DNA of 64,000 nucleotides from Pseudomonas brenneri (GTDB lineage Bacteria; Pseudomonadota; Gammaproteobacteria; Pseudomonadales; Pseudomonadaceae): the NCBI RefSeq assembly GCF_007858285.1, contig NZ_VFIL01000002.1, positions 62,001 to 126,000 on the forward strand, read 5' to 3'. Below the pieces are notes generated by a model. It did no database searches and was not told the DNA's origin. It saw only the letters and a program-made list of their open reading frames with translations. The stretch's first letter is position 1, and the number at the start of each line of letters is the position of its first letter. Below, piece by piece: positions 1-8,090 of this stretch. A program made the translations under genes and the position numbers.

Positions 1-744
1 GGTGTGGGTAAGACTGAGCTGTGCAAGGCCCTGGCCGAGTTCCTCTTTGATACCGAAGAGGCGATGGTACGTATCGACATGTCCGAGTTCATGGAGAAAC
101 ATTCCGTGGCGCGCTTGATCGGGGCACCACCAGGCTATGTGGGTTACGAGGAAGGTGGCTACCTGACTGAAGCGGTACGGCGTAAGCCTTACTCGGTGAT
201 CCTCCTGGATGAGGTCGAGAAGGCTCACCCGGATGTGTTCAACGTATTGCTGCAAGTGCTGGAAGATGGCCGGCTGACGGACAGTCACGGGCGTACCGTG
301 GATTTCCGTAATACGGTGATCGTGATGACCTCCAACCTGGGCTCGGTACAGATCCAGGAACTGGTAGGGGATCGCGAAGCCCAGCGCGCAGCGGTGATGG
401 ATGCACTGACCAGCCACTTCCGCCCGGAATTTATCAACCGGGTCGATGAAGTGGTGATCTTCGAGCCCCTGGCACGGGATCAGATTGCAGGCATCACCGA
501 GATCCAGCTGGGCCGCCTGCGCAGTCGTCTGGCAGAGCGCGAGCTGATGTTGGAGCTGAGCAGCGAGGCCTTGGACAAGTTGATCGCCGTGGGTTACGAC
601 CCAGTGTATGGCGCACGGCCATTAAAGCGTGCGATCCAGCGCTGGATCGAGAACCCGTTGGCCCAACTGATCCTGTCGGGCAGTTTTGTGCCGGGGACCA
701 GCGTCAAGGCCACCGTGGAAAACGACGAAATCGTCTTCCACTAA
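1..744 (+). CDS. clpB: ClpB disaggregase, C-terminal fragment
   Basis: This is the 3' part of a ClpB-type AAA+ disaggregase, cut by the left window edge. The reading frame is open from base 1 and opens inside the Walker A motif of the second nucleotide-binding domain (GVGKTEL). Walker B ([14 protein letters not shown]), sensor 1 ([10 protein letters not shown]), the arginine-finger region ([15 protein letters not shown]) and the sensor 2 motif GARPLKRAI follow in the expected order, and the protein ends with the short ClpB D2 small domain. ClpB cooperates with DnaK to solubilise aggregated proteins in the cytoplasm. A strong terminator follows 25 bases after the stop, so the transcript ends here. 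Confidence 0.96.
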   Translation, partial: GVGKTELCKALAEFLFDTEEAMVRIDMSEFMEKHSVARLIGAPPGYVGYEEGGYLTEAVRRKPYSVILLDEVEKAHPDVFNVLLQVLEDGRLTDSHGRTVDFRNTVIVMTSNLGSVQIQELVGDREAQRAAVMDALTSHFRPEFINRVDEVVIFEPLARDQIAGITEIQLGRLRSRLAERELMLELSSEALDKLIAVGYDPVYGARPLKRAIQRWIENPLAQLILSGSFVPGTSVKATVENDEIVFH

Positions 745-768
745 GCGCCGATTGGGTGGTTATAAGCA

Positions 769-797
769 AAGGCCCCGCATTGCGGGGCCTTTTTTTT
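769..797 (+). terminator. Rho-independent terminator after clpB
   Basis: Stem AGGCCCCGCA/TGCGGGGCCT with almost no loop, followed by eight T residues. It lies directly after the clpB stop codon. Confidence 0.9.
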
Positions 798-929
798 CGA
801 TAGGGCGTTGAACTGTAAGGCAAAGGCTTGTAAAGTGCGCCCCGCAGCAACGTCAGCCCACGGGTTTCTTCTCCCCAAGAAGAAATCAGAAAGAAGCGCA
901 AATCATTGTCTTAAAAGCAATTTAAAGGG

Positions 930-957
930 TTGACAGGGGTTTTTAAGATTGTAGAAT
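930..957 (+). promoter_or_regulatory. Promoter of the tRNA array
   Basis: Consensus sigma70 elements: TTGACA at 930-935, a 16-base spacer, and TAGAAT at 952-957, followed by a GC-rich stretch (GCGCGCC) that looks like a stringent discriminator. It is about 90 bases upstream of tRNA-Asn. The rest of 798-1047 shows no gene. Confidence 0.75.
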
Positions 958-1047
958 AGCGCGCCTCAGACACGCTAACGTAGCGATACGGACAGCGTCG
1001 AAGAGAAGGTTACATCGCAGTAAAAGTTGTAATTTGAAATATGTAGT

Positions 1048-1123
1048 TCCGTGATAGCTCAGTCGGTAGAGCAAATGACTGTTAATCATTGGGTCCCAGG
1101 TTCGAGTCCTGGTCACGGAGCCA
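1048..1123 (+). tRNA. tRNA-Asn (GTT)
   Basis: A complete 76-nt cloverleaf. The acceptor stem TCCGTGA pairs with TCACGGA, the anticodon loop contains GTT, the T-loop is GGTTCGAGTCC, and CCA is encoded. First gene of the tRNA array. Confidence 0.97.
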
Positions 1124-1132
1124 ATTTCAAGC

Positions 1133-1209
1133 CGGGGTATAGCGCAGTCCGGTAGCGCGCCTGCTTTGGGAGCAGGATGTCAGGAGTTCGAATCCCCTTA
1201 CCCCGACCA
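1133..1209 (+). tRNA. tRNA-Pro (TGG), copy 1
   Basis: A 77-nt cloverleaf. Acceptor CGGGGTA pairs with TACCCCG, anticodon loop TTTGGGA contains TGG, and CCA is encoded. Its sequence is repeated identically at 1387-1463. Confidence 0.97.
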
Positions 1210-1214
1210 TTTTT

Positions 1215-1290
1215 GGGTCGTTAGCTCAGTTGGTAGAGCAGTTGGCTTTTAACCAATTGGTCGTAGGTTCGAATCCCACACGACCCACCA
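1215..1290 (+). tRNA. tRNA-Lys (TTT)
   Basis: A 76-nt cloverleaf. Acceptor GGGTCGT pairs with ACGACCC, the anticodon is TTT inside CTTTTAA, and CCA is encoded. It lies five bases after tRNA-Pro copy 1. Confidence 0.97.
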
Positions 1291-1354
1291 TTTTTGAGAC
1301 CAGTTAACACTGGAATCGAATCTTAAGATCAGAGGCCAAAAGCACTGATCGAAG

Positions 1355-1384
1355 AAGGCGACTTGAAAAGGTCGCCTTTTTTTT
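1355..1384 (+). terminator. Terminator between tRNA-Lys and second tRNA-Pro
   Basis: Stem AAGGCGAC/GTCGCCTT with loop TTGAAAAG and a run of T residues. It sits between tRNA-Lys and tRNA-Pro copy 2, so the last tRNA is either read through or has its own weak promoter. Confidence 0.8.
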
Positions 1385-1386
1385 AC

Positions 1387-1463
1387 CGGGGTATAGCGCA
1401 GTCCGGTAGCGCGCCTGCTTTGGGAGCAGGATGTCAGGAGTTCGAATCCCCTTACCCCGACCA
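1387..1463 (+). tRNA. tRNA-Pro (TGG), copy 2
   Basis: A 77-nt gene identical to the copy at 1133-1209, including the encoded CCA. It lies beyond an internal terminator and just before a second terminator. Confidence 0.97.
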
Positions 1464-1467
1464 TATT

Positions 1468-1504
1468 AAAAATCCTCGTATCGAAAGATACGGGGATTTT
1501 TTTT
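1468..1504 (+). terminator. Terminator ending the tRNA array
   Basis: Hairpin AAATCCTCGTATC/GATACGGGGATTT (one G-T pair) with loop GAAA, followed by a T run. Confidence 0.8.
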
Positions 1505-1538
1505 GCCTGTGAAAAACCTGAAAGTGCCGCCGATCCAA

Positions 1539-1606
1539 TGTGGGAGGGGCTTGCTCCCGATGATGGTGTGTCTGAACCACCGCTATCGGGAGCAAGCCCC
1601 CCGCAT
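1539..1606 (+). repeat. REP-type palindrome pair (REPIN-like)
   Basis: Two inverted arms, one containing GGGGCTTGCTCCCGAT and the other ATCGGGAGCAAGCCCC, face each other across about 22 bases. They belong to the extragenic palindrome family also found at 15357, 27425, 37335 and 47423. Lies between the tRNA array and the end of ndh. Confidence 0.75.
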
Positions 1607-1622
1607 TGACCTAGTCGTGCTG

Positions 1623-2921
1623 TTAGTGAAGCTTGAGACGCGGTTCGGTGCCCCGGCCGATCTTGCTGCCCAGCATCAACATCATCGTGCGGAAGAACCC
1701 GTACAGCGCCATCTGGTGCATGCGGTACAGCGACACATAGAACATCCGCGCCAGCCAGCCTTCGAGCATCACGCTGCCGGTCAGGTTACCCATCAAGTTA
1801 CCCACAGCCGAAAAACGCGAGAGCGAGATCAGTGAGCCGTAGTCGGTGTACTTGTAGCTGGGCAGTGTCTTGCCTTCGATGCGCAATTTCAGCGATTTGG
1901 CCAGCAGCGACGCCTGCTGATGCGCTGCTTGTGCCCGTGGTGGAACGTTGCGATCCGTGCCCGGTTGCGGGCAGGCCGCGCAGTCGCCAAAGGCGAAGAT
2001 GTTCTCGTCACGTGTGGTCTGCAGCGTTGGCAGGACCTGCAATTGGTTGATGCGGTTGGTCTCCAGGCCATCGATGTCCTTGAGGAAGCCTGGCGCACGA
2101 ATCCCGGCGGCCCACACCTTGAGGCTGGCGGGAATCACCTGGCCATTGCTGGTAATCAGGCTGTCGGCGGTGACTTCGCTCACGGCGGAGTTGGTCATGA
2201 CCGTCACCCCGAGTTTTTCCAGGGTTTTATGCACAGGCCCGCTGATCCGCTCTGGCAGGGCCGGCAATACCCGTGGCCCGGCTTCGATCAGGGTGATGTG
2301 CATGTTTTCCGGCTTGATCCGGTCCAGGCCGTAGGCCGCCAGTTCATGGGCGGCGTTGTGCAGCTCGGCCGCCAGTTCGACGCCGGTAGCGCCAGCACCA
2401 ACGATCGCCACGCTGATTTGCTCGACCACATCGGTTTGCCCAGCATGGGCGCGCAGATAGTGATTGAGCAGTTGCTGGTGGAAACGTTCGGCCTGCTTGC
2501 GGGTATCAAGGAACAGGCAGTGCTGTGCCGCGCCTTCGGTGCCGAAATCATTGGTGGTACTGCCAACGGCGATGACCAGGGTGTCATAGCTCAGCACGCG
2601 CGCGGGCACCAGTTCCCGGCCTTCTTCATCAAGGGTCGCGGCCAGCTGGATTTTCTTCTGATCCCGATCGAGCCCGCTCATGCGCCCCAGCTGGAACTCG
2701 AAGTGGTTCCATTTTGCCTGGGCAACATAATTGAGTTCGTCTTCAGAGGAGTTCAGCGAGCCGGCGGCAACCTCGTGCAGCAGGGGTTTCCAGATATGGG
2801 TGAGGTTGGTGTCCACCAGCGTGATGCTGGCGGTACCGCGCTTGCCCAGAGTCTTACCCAGGCGGGTAGCCAACTCCAGGCCGCCGGCGCCGCCGCCGAC
2901 GATAATAATACGATGGGTCAT
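1623..2921 (-). CDS. ndh: Type II NADH dehydrogenase (NDH-2)
   Basis: A 432-residue flavoprotein that transfers electrons from NADH to quinone without pumping protons, peripheral on the inner face of the cytoplasmic membrane. The N-terminal FAD-binding Rossmann motif is IIIVGGGAGGLELA, and a second dinucleotide motif VAIVGAGATGVELAAEL lies near the middle for NADH. The C-terminal FGDCA motif contacts FAD, and an amphipathic tail (residues about 370-415) fits membrane anchoring. I chose ATG at 2921, not the in-frame TTG at 2936, because MTHRIIIV is the normal family start. It is a single gene whose end faces the tRNA array. Confidence 0.93.
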   Translation of the reverse strand: MTHRIIIVGGGAGGLELATRLGKTLGKRGTASITLVDTNLTHIWKPLLHEVAAGSLNSSEDELNYVAQAKWNHFEFQLGRMSGLDRDQKKIQLAATLDEEGRELVPARVLSYDTLVIAVGSTTNDFGTEGAAQHCLFLDTRKQAERFHQQLLNHYLRAHAGQTDVVEQISVAIVGAGATGVELAAELHNAAHELAAYGLDRIKPENMHITLIEAGPRVLPALPERISGPVHKTLEKLGVTVMTNSAVSEVTADSLITSNGQVIPASLKVWAAGIRAPGFLKDIDGLETNRINQLQVLPTLQTTRDENIFAFGDCAACPQPGTDRNVPPRAQAAHQQASLLAKSLKLRIEGKTLPSYKYTDYGSLISLSRFSAVGNLMGNLTGSVMLEGWLARMFYVSLYRMHQMALYGFFRTMMLMLGSKIGRGTEPRLKLH

Positions 2922-2981
2922 GGGGATATCTCGCAAGGCTAAAAGAAATCGGTGCGGTTACCCGAGCGAGCGCCAGGCAGC

Positions 2982-3155
2982 TCATAGCGTCAGGTAACTC
3001 AAAAGGCGGCTCAGCAGGCCCAGGCCAATCACCACAATCAGTACCACCCCAAGGAGCAGCCACGGCCGGAAAGGCTTGCGCTCAACCTGGTGCTGGGACA
3101 GTTGCAGGTACTCTTCGACATGTTGCTGGTCGTCAGGGTTCAGGCGGCTGGTCAT
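2982..3155 (-). CDS. Small DUF3094-type membrane protein
   Basis: A 57-residue protein. A charged, soluble N-terminal half (MTSRLNPDDQQHVEEYL, residues 1-17) is followed by one hydrophobic helix (WLLLGVVLIVVIGLGLL, about residues 32-48). It matches the short Pseudomonas DUF3094 family in length, layout and the NPDDQQ..EEYL start. It lies between ndh and the DUF1780 gene on the same strand, about 60 bases from ndh, so it may share their transcript. Function unknown. Confidence 0.8.
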   Translation of the reverse strand: MTSRLNPDDQQHVEEYLQLSQHQVERKPFRPWLLLGVVLIVVIGLGLLSRLLSYLTL

Positions 3156-3194
3156 AAAGGCCTCGTCAGGTAGACGTTGCTAAAGGGCACCACG

Positions 3195-3824
3195 TTACAG
3201 GCTGATACCCACATCGAACACTATGCTGCGCCCCAGGTTGTTGCGCAAGAAATCCGGTGCGTCCGGGTGGGCGAACAACACGCGCGCAAAGGTCGGGCCG
3301 ACCAATGACAGCGAGCGCCAGCCCTGGCGCAGGTATTCGGTGGGCGGCGGGAAATGGCTGTTGAGGTCCAGCACTTCGCGCTTGAGGCTGGCGAAGGCGA
3401 TGATATCCAGCTCGCCCAGGTCCATGCCGCGTTCTTTGTAGTTATGGGCTTTCTTGCGCAGGGTCGGCGCCAGGCGCAGCAGGAATTCATGGGCGGGAAT
3501 ACGCCTGGGCTTGGCTTCACGCCGCACCAACTGACTCAGGGAAAAAGCACTGCGCCGACGCAGTAGCTCGTCGCGCCATTCGTCATTCAGGCGCCGGCCT
3601 TCGTCGAGGACAAAAAACACTTCGAAACTGGCGTCGCGAAACAGCACATCCGGCGGTTCTTGACCGGCGGCATGAAACTCTTCGGCGCGGTAGGGCACAT
3701 TCAGGCCTTGCAGCAGGCGCTGGCAGACCCAACGCTCACGCTCCCATTTGCGGGCATTGGACAGGAACGCGTTGGCTTGTTCGGCCGCTATGGTGAGCAG
3801 GCGCAAATAATCTGAGTCATCCAT
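3195..3824 (-). CDS. DUF1780 family protein
   Basis: A 209-residue cytoplasmic protein matching the Pseudomonas-restricted DUF1780 family in length and in blocks such as NARKWERERWVCQRLL and PPDVLFRDASFEVFFVLDEGRR. No signal peptide or membrane segment is seen. The acidic and aromatic central block and the conserved ERGMDLGELDIIAF segment recall nuclease-like folds, but no catalytic motif can be assigned, so the function stays unknown. It is transcribed towards the DUF3094 gene, 39 bases away, in a likely operon. Confidence 0.8.
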   Translation of the reverse strand: MDDSDYLRLLTIAAEQANAFLSNARKWERERWVCQRLLQGLNVPYRAEEFHAAGQEPPDVLFRDASFEVFFVLDEGRRLNDEWRDELLRRRSAFSLSQLVRREAKPRRIPAHEFLLRLAPTLRKKAHNYKERGMDLGELDIIAFASLKREVLDLNSHFPPPTEYLRQGWRSLSLVGPTFARVLFAHPDAPDFLRNNLGRSIVFDVGISL

Positions 3825-3926
3825 GGTTGCAGCTTAGCGTTCAAATGATGAGCGCAGGAAGTCCCGTGTGAAAAGGCTCGGTGTAGACTGGCGGTTCGGT
3901 TGACGGTTTTCTACAAGGAGTTCGCG

Positions 3927-4010
3927 GTGAAGTTTCTGGTTGTGGTGTTGCTGAGTCTTTTGCCTCTGTGGGCCCAGGCGGTTGAGCTTGGGGAGCCGTT
4001 GCAGCCGTGA
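3927..4010 (+). CDS. 27-residue signal-peptide-like leader ORF
   Basis: A GTG-started ORF with a strong Shine-Dalgarno (AAGGAG at 3915-3920, six bases upstream) encodes a 27-residue peptide: a short basic N-terminus (MK), a hydrophobic core FLVVVLLSLLPLW and an Ala-X-Ala-like end (AQA, residues 17-19). Its TGA stop (4008-4010) overlaps the GTG start of the permease (4007), which itself has no good Shine-Dalgarno. The most likely role is translational coupling; a remnant of a periplasmic protein is the alternative. Not recognised as a named family. Confidence 0.55.
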   Translation: MKFLVVVLLSLLPLWAQAVELGEPLQP

Positions 4011-4696
4011 TCAGCGCCGCTGTGTTGGCGCCACTGACCCTGTGGCTGGGCTGGCTGTTGTATGCGCCCGTGATCCTATGGGCGATCCTGCGCTCGCCCT
4101 GGGTCGAGCTGTTTGCCGACCGACGGCGCCAGCATCTGTTGTTTGGCACCGTGTTCGCGCTGTTCATGCTGTGGTTGGTGCGTCGTGACTTCGATACCGG
4201 CGTGTCCTACCACTTTATCGGCATGACCGCTGTGACCCTGCTGCTCGACTGGCCGCTGGCAATTGTCGGTGGGCTGGCGGCGCAACTGGGCCTGGTGCTG
4301 CTCGGGCGCCAGGACTTGGCGGCGCTCGGGATCAACGGCGCGTTGCTGGTCCTCTTGCCAGTATTGGTAACCGAGACATGCGCGTTGTTGGTGGAGCGGG
4401 CGCAGCCGCGCAATCCCTTCGTCTATATCTTCTGTTCGGGCTTTTTTGCTGCTGCATTGTCGGCGTTGCTGTGCCTGTTGGCCGGCCTGGGCCTGCTGTG
4501 GCTGGACGGCCGCTTCGCCATGCCTGAGTGGATCGAGGATTTTATCGGTTACCTGTGGCTGATCATCTTTCCCGAAGCATTTATCAACGGCGTAGTGATC
4601 AGTGCTCTGGTGGTGTTTTGCCCGGAATGGCTTGAGACATTCAACCGTACGCGCTACCTCTCGGCGCCCTGGAAGGACGACAATTCGCAGCCTTGA
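4007..4696 (+). CDS. Energy-coupling-factor type ABC permease (CbiM-like)
   Basis: A 229-residue polytopic membrane protein with about six hydrophobic segments, recognised as the energy-coupling-factor permease family of Pseudomonas, related to CbiM/NikM metal-uptake components. Conserved blocks are RRQHLLFGTVFALFMLW, YHFIGMTAVTLLLDWPLAI and the C-terminal IIFPEAFINGVVISALVVF. No ATPase or second T-component gene lies beside it, so the substrate (cobalt, nickel or another) cannot be told from context. Start is GTG at 4007, overlapping the stop of the leader ORF by four bases. Confidence 0.8.
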   Translation: MISAAVLAPLTLWLGWLLYAPVILWAILRSPWVELFADRRRQHLLFGTVFALFMLWLVRRDFDTGVSYHFIGMTAVTLLLDWPLAIVGGLAAQLGLVLLGRQDLAALGINGALLVLLPVLVTETCALLVERAQPRNPFVYIFCSGFFAAALSALLCLLAGLGLLWLDGRFAMPEWIEDFIGYLWLIIFPEAFINGVVISALVVFCPEWLETFNRTRYLSAPWKDDNSQP

Positions 4697-4759
4697 TCCA
4701 AATCAAAGGCGAGACGCGCAAGTGGTCGCATGCTCTGCGAAACTTTCTGGAGCACGATC

Positions 4760-4975
4760 ATGAGTGTGTACGAGTGGGCGCGGCAAGAGGTACGCAGGAG
4801 TCAGGAAGCGGCACTGGAAATTGGCTTTGACCCTGGTTTGAGCCTGCGTGCCCTGCTGAGTGCCGTGGTGCAGCAGAGCAAGGGCGTGCGCAGTTTTGAA
4901 GACCTGGCCGACGAGTTGCAATACCTTGCAGAAAACCTCGACGACCAGCAGGAGTACGCTTTTATGCGGCCTTAG
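4760..4975 (+). CDS. Small conserved acidic protein, unknown
   Basis: A 71-residue soluble protein starting [17 protein letters not shown], with ATG at 4760 after TGGAG. It is helical by composition and ends EYAFMRP. It has no recognised domain. It follows the permease by 63 bases on the same strand, and its last four bases overlap the 3' end of yacG on the other strand. I believe it is real because of the start signal and protein-like composition; the function is unknown. Confidence 0.65.
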   Translation: MSVYEWARQEVRRSQEAALEIGFDPGLSLRALLSAVVQQSKGVRSFEDLADELQYLAENLDDQQEYAFMRP

Positions 4976-5175
4976 TGGGCGCGCGGTGGCAGATCTTCCG
5001 AGAACAGTTCGTCTTCGGCATCCGGGCTGACTGGAATTTTGTGTTCTTCTGCGGCCCAGGCGCCCAGGTCGATCAATTTGCAGCGATCCGAGCAGAATGG
5101 CCGGTTGAGGTTGGTCGCTTTCCATTCCACGGGGGCACCGCAGGTTGGGCATTCGACGGTCAAGGGTTGGCTCAT
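4972..5175 (-). CDS. yacG: DNA gyrase inhibitor YacG
   Basis: A 67-residue zinc protein with the YacG four-cysteine site, CPTCGAPV (C9, C12) and [15 protein letters not shown] (C28, C32), followed by an acidic tail. YacG binds GyrB and inhibits gyrase activity. It overlaps coaE by four bases (stop/start ATGA) and is the last gene of the pilC-pilD-coaE-yacG operon, the classic Pseudomonas arrangement. Confidence 0.95.
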   Translation of the reverse strand: MSQPLTVECPTCGAPVEWKATNLNRPFCSDRCKLIDLGAWAAEEHKIPVSPDAEDELFSEDLPPRAH

Positions 5176-5795
5176 GTTCGGCCTCCACGCAAAGTAAGGT
5201 AAAAGTGGTGCAGTCGCTCGACCTCGGCCTGCAGCCAGGCCAGGTCCTGGTCATTGACCAGTACATCGTCGGCATGGCGCAGGCGATCTTCCCGTGAGGC
5301 CTGGGCCTTGAGAATTGCCTGCACCTGTTCTTCGCTGATGCCATCGCGCAGCAGGGTACGCTGAATCTGCGTTGATTGCGGCACATCGATCACCAGGATG
5401 CGCTGGGTCATGGTGTGCTGGCCCGACTCGATCAACAGCGGCGATACCAGGATCGCATAGGGCGAGCGAGCACGGGCCAGATGGCTGCGGATCTCGTCGG
5501 CAATCAACGGGTGCAGCAGGGCCTCCAGCCACAGGCGTTCTTGCGGCGCCTCGAAAATGCGCTTGCGCAAGGCGGCGCGATCCAACTGGCCATCAGGCAG
5601 CAGGATCGCGTCGCCGAAGTGCTCGGCAATCTTGGCCAGTGCCGGCCGGCCGGGCTCCACCACCCAACGCGAGGCGTGGTCGGCGTCGATAAGGTCTACG
5701 CCAAGGTCGATAAAGTGCTGGGCCGCAGCGCTTTTGCCACTGCCGATGCCGCCCGTCAGGCCAAGAATCCAGGGTGTTGCGACAGAAGTGGTCAT
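5172..5795 (-). CDS. coaE: Dephospho-CoA kinase
   Basis: A 207-residue P-loop kinase that phosphorylates dephospho-CoA on the ribose 3'-OH, the last step of coenzyme A synthesis. The Walker A motif [11 protein letters not shown] sits at residues 12-22, [13 protein letters not shown] follows, and the LID/Q-rich region ([21 protein letters not shown]) is intact. It overlaps pilD upstream and yacG downstream by four bases each, so translation is coupled. Confidence 0.95.
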   Translation of the reverse strand: MTTSVATPWILGLTGGIGSGKSAAAQHFIDLGVDLIDADHASRWVVEPGRPALAKIAEHFGDAILLPDGQLDRAALRKRIFEAPQERLWLEALLHPLIADEIRSHLARARSPYAILVSPLLIESGQHTMTQRILVIDVPQSTQIQRTLLRDGISEEQVQAILKAQASREDRLRHADDVLVNDQDLAWLQAEVERLHHFYLTLRGGRT

Positions 5796-6664
5796 CTGAA
5801 ACCGACAGACTGCAAATAGAAGTCGGTTATTTGACCACCCCAGAGCAATGCAATCCAGCCGGCAATCGCCAGATAGGGACCAAAAGGCAGGGGCACCGAT
5901 GTCTGCGCGTTACGCATGCGCAACAGAATCACCCCCGATATCGCGCCCACCAGCGATGCCAGCAACAGCGTCAGCGGCAGGATCTGCCAGCCGCCCCAGG
6001 CGCCGAGCATGGCCAGTAGTTTGAAATCGCCATAGCCCATGCCGTCCTTGCCGGTGCATAACTTGAACAGCCAGAACACTGCCCACAGGCTCAGATAGCC
6101 AGCAACTGCGCCCAGTAATGCGTCGGGCAGGCTGACGTACAGTTCGAAGCAATTGAGGATCAGCCCCAGCCACAACAGTGGCAACACCAGCGCATCCGGC
6201 AGTAGTTGGTGATCGGCATCAATCAGGCTCATGGCCAGCAAGCCCCAACTCAAGAACAGCATTCCTGCGGCCGGCCAGCCGAAGCCGTAGTGCCAGGCGA
6301 TAAATGCCGAGAGCAGCCCGCAGGCCAGCTCGGTCAGCGGGTAGCGCGGGCTGATGGAGCCGTGGCACCGCGCACAACGCCCTCTGAGCAGCAGATAGCT
6401 GAATACCGGGATATTTTCCCACGGGCGAATCGGCGCCGAGCAATGCGGGCAGCAGGAGTTGGGATGCAACAGGTTGTAGGTCGGGCCGCGGGGCTCCGGA
6501 GGCAGGCCAAGTATTTCATGGGCCTGGGCGCGCCAGTCCCGTTCGAGCATTTTTGGCAGGCGCCAGACCAGTACGTTGAGGAAGCTGCCGACGATCAGCC
6601 CCAGCACCAGCGAACACCAGACAAACAGCCAGGGGTGGAGGATCAGGAGTTGGTCCAGGGTCAT
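5792..6664 (-). CDS. pilD: Prepilin peptidase / N-methyltransferase PilD
   Basis: A 290-residue inner-membrane aspartic protease that cleaves type IV prepilins and type II pseudopilins after Gly and methylates the new N-terminus. With ATG at 6664 the two zinc-binding CxxC pairs fall at C72/C75 and C97/C100, as in P. aeruginosa PilD. The catalytic aspartates are in [12 protein letters not shown] and [11 protein letters not shown] (GxGD). About eight membrane segments. An in-frame TTG at 6670 is possible but less likely. Transcribed with pilC and coaE. Confidence 0.95.
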   Translation of the reverse strand: MTLDQLLILHPWLFVWCSLVLGLIVGSFLNVLVWRLPKMLERDWRAQAHEILGLPPEPRGPTYNLLHPNSCCPHCSAPIRPWENIPVFSYLLLRGRCARCHGSISPRYPLTELACGLLSAFIAWHYGFGWPAAGMLFLSWGLLAMSLIDADHQLLPDALVLPLLWLGLILNCFELYVSLPDALLGAVAGYLSLWAVFWLFKLCTGKDGMGYGDFKLLAMLGAWGGWQILPLTLLLASLVGAISGVILLRMRNAQTSVPLPFGPYLAIAGWIALLWGGQITDFYLQSVGFR

Positions 6665-6666
6665 GT

Positions 6667-7887
6667 TCAAAACGCCGTGCCGAGCTGGAAGATCGGCAGG
6701 TACATGGCGATCACCAGCGCCCCGACAATACTGCCGAGAACCACCATGATCAGCGGCTCCATCAGGCTGGTCAGGTTGTCCACCAGGTTGTCGACGTCCG
6801 TCTCATAATGATCGGCGACCTTCTCCAGCATGCTGTCCAGTGCGCCCGACTCTTCGCCGATGGCTGTCATCTGTATCGCCATGCCAGGGAACAGGCCGCT
6901 GGCGGTCATGGTTCGATTCAATTGCATTCCTATTGCCACGTCCTGGCGCATACGCATGATGGCTCGTTTGAACCGCTCGTTGCCGGCGGCTGCGGCCACT
7001 GAATCCAACGCCTGTGCCAGCGGTACGCCGGCGGCAAAGGTGGTGGCGAGTGTACGGGCGTAACGGGCGACCGCAGTTTTTTTCAGCAGTGTGCCTGCCA
7101 GCGGCACTTTCAACAAACCAGCGTCCAGCCAGAGGCGAAAACCAAGGTGTCGACGGTAGCTGTGGCGTAACCCCCAGGCAGTCGTGCTCATGGCCAGCAA
7201 CAGCATCCACCACGCGCCTTGCATGAATTCTGATAGCACGATAACCAGCAGTGTAAAGCGCGGCAGAGGCGTGTCGCTGCCGGCGAACAGGCTCTCGAAC
7301 TGGGGCACGACGTGGATCAGCAGGATGCTGCTGACCAGCATCGCCACAAGCAGGACCACCAGCGGGTAGGTCATGGCTTTTTTGATCCGGGCCTTGAGGC
7401 GCAGGCTTTTTTCCAGGTGGGTGGCGACCCGTTCCAGCAGGGTTTCCAGGGTGCCGGCCTGTTCGCCTGCCGCAATCAGGCTGCAATACAGGGGGCTGAA
7501 ACACTGCGGGTGTTTCAATAACGCATCGCTCAAGCTGTTGCCGGCGGCAACCTCTTGCTTCAATCCTTGGGTCAGCGTGCGCATGGCCCGGCTGTCGAGG
7601 CCTTCGCCAATCATATCGAAGGCTTGCAGCAGGGGGATTCCCGCTTTCAGCAGGGTCGCCAGTTGGCGAGTGAACAGGGCAATATCGGCAGGCGTGATGG
7701 GGTTGCGCAGGCCCGAAAGAAGGCTGGAGCGGAGTTGCACCCGAACCGGGTTGATACCTTGCCGGCGCAATTGGGCCTTGATCACAGCCGGGCTATGGCC
7801 ACGGGTTTCACCGGACACCTTGCGGCCATTGCGCAGTGTGCCTTCCCAGGCGAAGGTGGCGGTGGAGTTCACGGTGACATCATTCAT
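6667..7887 (-). CDS. pilC: Type IV pilus inner-membrane platform protein PilC
   Basis: A 406-residue GspF/PilC-family platform protein. Two repeats of the GspF domain are visible (about residues 70-195 and 275-395), each with the motif for PLL/PLAQALD...E and three hydrophobic helices (VVLLVAMLVSSILLIHVVPQF; IMVVLGSIVGALVIAMYLPIF). It normally anchors the PilB and PilT ATPases. The gene faces pilA divergently, and the expected pilB is not between them. First gene of pilC-pilD-coaE-yacG. Confidence 0.94.
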   Translation of the reverse strand: MNDVTVNSTATFAWEGTLRNGRKVSGETRGHSPAVIKAQLRRQGINPVRVQLRSSLLSGLRNPITPADIALFTRQLATLLKAGIPLLQAFDMIGEGLDSRAMRTLTQGLKQEVAAGNSLSDALLKHPQCFSPLYCSLIAAGEQAGTLETLLERVATHLEKSLRLKARIKKAMTYPLVVLLVAMLVSSILLIHVVPQFESLFAGSDTPLPRFTLLVIVLSEFMQGAWWMLLLAMSTTAWGLRHSYRRHLGFRLWLDAGLLKVPLAGTLLKKTAVARYARTLATTFAAGVPLAQALDSVAAAAGNERFKRAIMRMRQDVAIGMQLNRTMTASGLFPGMAIQMTAIGEESGALDSMLEKVADHYETDVDNLVDNLTSLMEPLIMVVLGSIVGALVIAMYLPIFQLGTAF

Positions 7888-8020
7888 TGGGAGCGACAGC
7901 TCATCGACAGGTGACGATTTACAGCTTAGTCAGGCCTGTGTGTCCGTCAGGCGATTGGGCAGGGGAAAAATGTCAGATTGTGCGTCTTGTGAGCGCCTGG
8001 CCCGACGCGGATGAGTACAC

Positions 8021-8036
8021 TGGCGCGGTTGTTGAG
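8021..8036 (+). promoter_or_regulatory. Possible sigma54-like promoter of pilA
   Basis: TGGCGCG-N4-TTGAG resembles the RpoN consensus TGGCACG-N4-TTGC, with the -24 GG intact but GA in place of the -12 GC. It lies 55 bases before the pilin start. pilA of P. aeruginosa is RpoN-dependent. A separate perfect inverted repeat (GGCACA-GGA-TGTGCC, 8042-8056) follows. Tentative because of the -12 mismatch. Confidence 0.3.
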
Positions 8037-8090
8037 GGCAGGGCACAGGATGTGCCTTGCGATGGGGTTTTATTCTGGAGAGTGAGTGTG

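Noticed and set aside
1133..1463. Repeated 77-base units suggesting a CRISPR-like array
   Set aside because: The units are two identical tRNA-Pro genes; there are no regular spacers or cas genes.
1249..1464. Open frame across the tRNA-Lys/tRNA-Pro region on the minus strand
   Set aside because: It is antisense to tRNA genes, a well-known false ORF type (GFELLTSCSQSR-like peptides).
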